Positions 62,185-64,000 of a stretch of 64,000 nt of DNA are shown here, piece by piece. Origin of the DNA: Caulobacter sp. (GTDB lineage: Bacteria > Pseudomonadota > Alphaproteobacteria > Caulobacterales > Caulobacteraceae); contig JAUXTQ010000002.1 of assembly GCA_030678995.1 (NCBI GenBank), positions 1-64,000 of the forward strand, given 5' to 3'. The notes below the pieces were generated by a model. That model did no database searches and was not told the DNA's origin. It was given only the letters and a program-made list of their open reading frames with translations. Numbering within the stretch: the first letter of the stretch is position 1; every line of letters begins with the position of its first letter. The translations under genes were made by a program, and so were the position numbers.

Positions 62185-63596
62185 GCCCGGGCGCCCAACC
62201 CGGGCCTCAAAGTCCCAACGGGCCCTACGCAGGTCAAACCTCCTCCCCAGAACCTCGACTAGATGATCGGTTCCCCGGCGCGCCTCAAACTATTCCTCAG
62301 GTCGTCAAGCGGGATTGGTCTTTCCCATCGCAAATCGCAATAGAGCAATTCATGCTGATCCTGGTCTTGGTGGGATTGGTATATATCGTTCAGCAATATG
62401 TTACTTTGGGCCATCTACCCCGCCCCTTTAATTCAGATCCATCCCAATCTTTGATGGATTTCTATAATACAGCATACTGGTCACACCGCCCCGGTGCTTA
62501 CGAGATCTGGCACACGGTCTACCCGCCGCTCTCCTTCCTGTTCGCCCAGATCGTAACAAACGATGCCTGCTATGTGGGCACAGCGTATGATGCCCGCACA
62601 TGCGACCCCGCCGGCGCCGGGTTCATCATGGGATTCTATCTACTCAACACCGTCCTGGTCTTCCTTTCGCTCCGGCGATCCAGGGCGGCGGCGGTTCCAC
62701 GCACTCTCGCGCTCTGTCTAGGGCTTCCGATGCTCTACGGTTTGGAGCTCGCCAACCTAATCATTCCCTGCTTCACCCTCTATGTTCTGGCGGAAGGGGG
62801 GCTGCTGAAGTCTCGGTGGGCACGGCACCTGTTCAGGGGGCTCGCATTCAATTTCAAACTCTATCTATTGGTTGTCGCCCTCCCGTCCGCGCTGCAACGA
62901 CGCGTTGGATGGTTGATCGTCGCCGGCGTGACCTGCCTGACAATATATCTTGTCACTCTGGTAGTTTACCGATCGGGGACCCCATGGGATATATTTACCG
63001 ATCTGGTCTTATATTCTCGCGATCAATCAAAATTGTACTTCGAGCAAAATCACCTGGCGGAGATTGCGTCAAAAAGCAACGACATTTGGAACCGAACTCT
63101 TCCGGCCATTCTACGTCTTGGTGAAGCCATCGCGCTTACCGGTCTTGCTTCGGGCCTGATATTGAAAGACGCGGTCAGTCGCCGTCGACTGACCGCCTTG
63201 GCGCTTACGACTATCTGTGCGGAAGCTGCAATTCATACTCAGGGGTTTTCCGCCGACTACACGCAGATATTTCTAATATTTCTAATATTTCGCGAGCGAG
63301 AATGGAGCATAACATCTTCCATAGTTATAGTAATGGCGTACCTTCTTTGCGTCACTGCGGACATTGCCCTTGTGGACGCCTATCGTGAATTCAAAATGAG
63401 CTTCCTTTCTGGTCGTCTCGTTGAGGTGGAATTTGGACTTACTGCGAGCCAGTTTGTAAGGCCACTATTGATCGTGATGATTCAGATGGGACTGACTGGC
63501 ATGCTGTGGCGAAAGGTGATCGATAACTCAAATCGCCCCGCCCGACGGTACGCCACCTCCTTCGCCTGGATCGGGCGGCCAAGGCGGCGGGATTGA
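62181..63596 (+). CDS. Polytopic GT-C (GT87-like) glycosyltransferase, copy 2
   Basis: A 471-residue paralogue of the preceding protein. The shared blocks, in the same order, are VYPPLSFLFAQIV (IYPPLSFVFIRLF in copy 1), VPRTLALCLGLPMLYGLELANL and LFRGLAFNFKLYLLVVALPSALQRR. It has a longer N-terminal cytoplasmic tail (about 50 residues, Pro-rich) before the first helix. The second half of the gene is AT-richer than neighbours (about 62940-63340), a sign of transfer. Last gene of the cluster. Confidence 0.75.
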   Translation: MSPGAQPGPQSPNGPYAGQTSSPEPRLDDRFPGAPQTIPQVVKRDWSFPSQIAIEQFMLILVLVGLVYIVQQYVTLGHLPRPFNSDPSQSLMDFYNTAYWSHRPGAYEIWHTVYPPLSFLFAQIVTNDACYVGTAYDARTCDPAGAGFIMGFYLLNTVLVFLSLRRSRAAAVPRTLALCLGLPMLYGLELANLIIPCFTLYVLAEGGLLKSRWARHLFRGLAFNFKLYLLVVALPSALQRRVGWLIVAGVTCLTIYLVTLVVYRSGTPWDIFTDLVLYSRDQSKLYFEQNHLAEIASKSNDIWNRTLPAILRLGEAIALTGLASGLILKDAVSRRRLTALALTTICAEAAIHTQGFSADYTQIFLIFLIFREREWSITSSIVIVMAYLLCVTADIALVDAYREFKMSFLSGRLVEVEFGLTASQFVRPLLIVMIQMGLTGMLWRKVIDNSNRPARRYATSFAWIGRPRRRD

Positions 63597-63623
63597 AAGT
63601 CGGCCTGCGGGGGCGACCCACCC

Positions 63624-64000
63624 CTAAAACCCTCGCGCCTCCAGCCAGCCCGTTACCGCCTTCGCTGCTTCCGGCAGCAGGTCGTGGCGTTCGATGTAGT
63701 AGTGGTCGGCGTCCTTGATCTCGACGAAGGTCTTGTCCTCCGACGCCAGCGCCTCAAACAGCCGCGCGGCGTGGCTGGGGGTGCAGGCGAGGTCGGCGGT
63801 GTTGCTGATCACCAGGGTCGGGCAAGCCACGTTGGCGGCGTTCTTCAGGCCGTGGGCGCGGCTCTCGTCATAGCTCCACTGCGAGAGCCAGGAGCGCAGG
63901 GTGGTGAAGCGGCCAAGGCCCACCGGCCCGTCGTTCACGATGCGGGGGTCGCCCAGGTAGCAGGTGTAGGGGCGGCGGTCGGACGGGTCCTGGGTCGGGT
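63624..64000 (-). CDS. Alpha/beta hydrolase, 3' part only
   Basis: The C-terminal part of an alpha/beta-hydrolase, open to the window edge. CPTLVISNTADLACTPSHAARLFEAL carries the late acidic residue, and IKDADHYYIERHDLL the catalytic His. The N-terminal half, with the nucleophile elbow, lies beyond the window. It converges with the glycan cluster, 27 nt away. Substrate unknown. Confidence 0.8.
   Translation of the reverse strand, partial: PTQDPSDRRPYTCYLGDPRIVNDGPVGLGRFTTLRSWLSQWSYDESRAHGLKNAANVACPTLVISNTADLACTPSHAARLFEALASEDKTFVEIKDADHYYIERHDLLPEAAKAVTGWLEARGF

Overview
The window is high-GC alphaproteobacterial chromosome, most likely from the Caulobacteraceae (Caulobacter/Phenylobacterium group). 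The evidence is a DivL homologue with the diagnostic tyrosine in its dimerisation box, an MmcB homologue behind an alphaproteobacterial SOS box, a lipoprotein of the Caulobacter CC0125/CC1285 type, and GC-rich codon use throughout. Genes are tightly packed, often with 1-4 nt ATGA/TGATG overlaps. I see no rRNA, CRISPR array, transposase, integrase or prophage.

Layout. 1-9.3 kb: the 3' part of argG, small membrane and lipoprotein genes, a TauE-type exporter, two SDRs, a quinone reductase, an EamA transporter and an isoaspartyl peptidase. 9.3-16.4 kb: an ECF sigma factor with a ChrR-like cupin partner, rlmN, a DUF350 membrane protein beside a trypsin-like protein, an AmpG-like permease and a cytoplasmic hybrid histidine kinase. 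16.4-25.7 kb: a MoaD/ThiS-like protein coupled to a BNR-repeat protein, an ABC-F ATPase, a ComM/YifB ATPase, gshB, sirB1-like, yraN, rsmI and a thioredoxin-fold protein. 25.7-26.8 kb is a gene-free stretch of inverted repeats between convergent genes, followed by tryptophanase. 28.2-35.5 kb: zapE, a VOC protein, sdhCDA, then creD inserted before sdhB, and a VapBC module. 35.8-48.3 kb: a ferredoxin reductase/ferredoxin pair, divL, a zincin, a SWIM protein, a diiron ferritin-like protein, lipocalin, mmcB, gamma-glutamyltransferase, a P1 peptidase and tRNA-Arg(ACG).

48.95-63.6 kb is the accessory region: a surface-glycan cluster that starts after tRNA-Arg and an AT-richer gap. Its first half makes a CDP-sugar: RfbF, RfbG and RfbH give CDP-4-keto-3,6-dideoxyglucose. 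These are followed by an unusual, translationally coupled set of an HpcH/HpaI-type aldolase, a HAD phosphatase, a thiamine-diphosphate enzyme and an NAD-epimerase. By analogy with yersiniose synthesis (YerE/YerF) this could build a branched or higher-carbon CDP-sugar, but the aldolase and phosphatase have no counterpart in that pathway. The second half encodes an outer-membrane polysaccharide-export protein, a co-polymerase, a GtrB-like glycosyltransferase, a GtrA flippase and two tandem paralogous GT-C type membrane proteins. That set resembles a Gtr glycan-decoration system. The window ends in the 3' part of an alpha/beta hydrolase gene on the minus strand.

Several families of palindromic intergenic repeats recur through the window, mostly between convergent gene ends, without any transposase to explain them.
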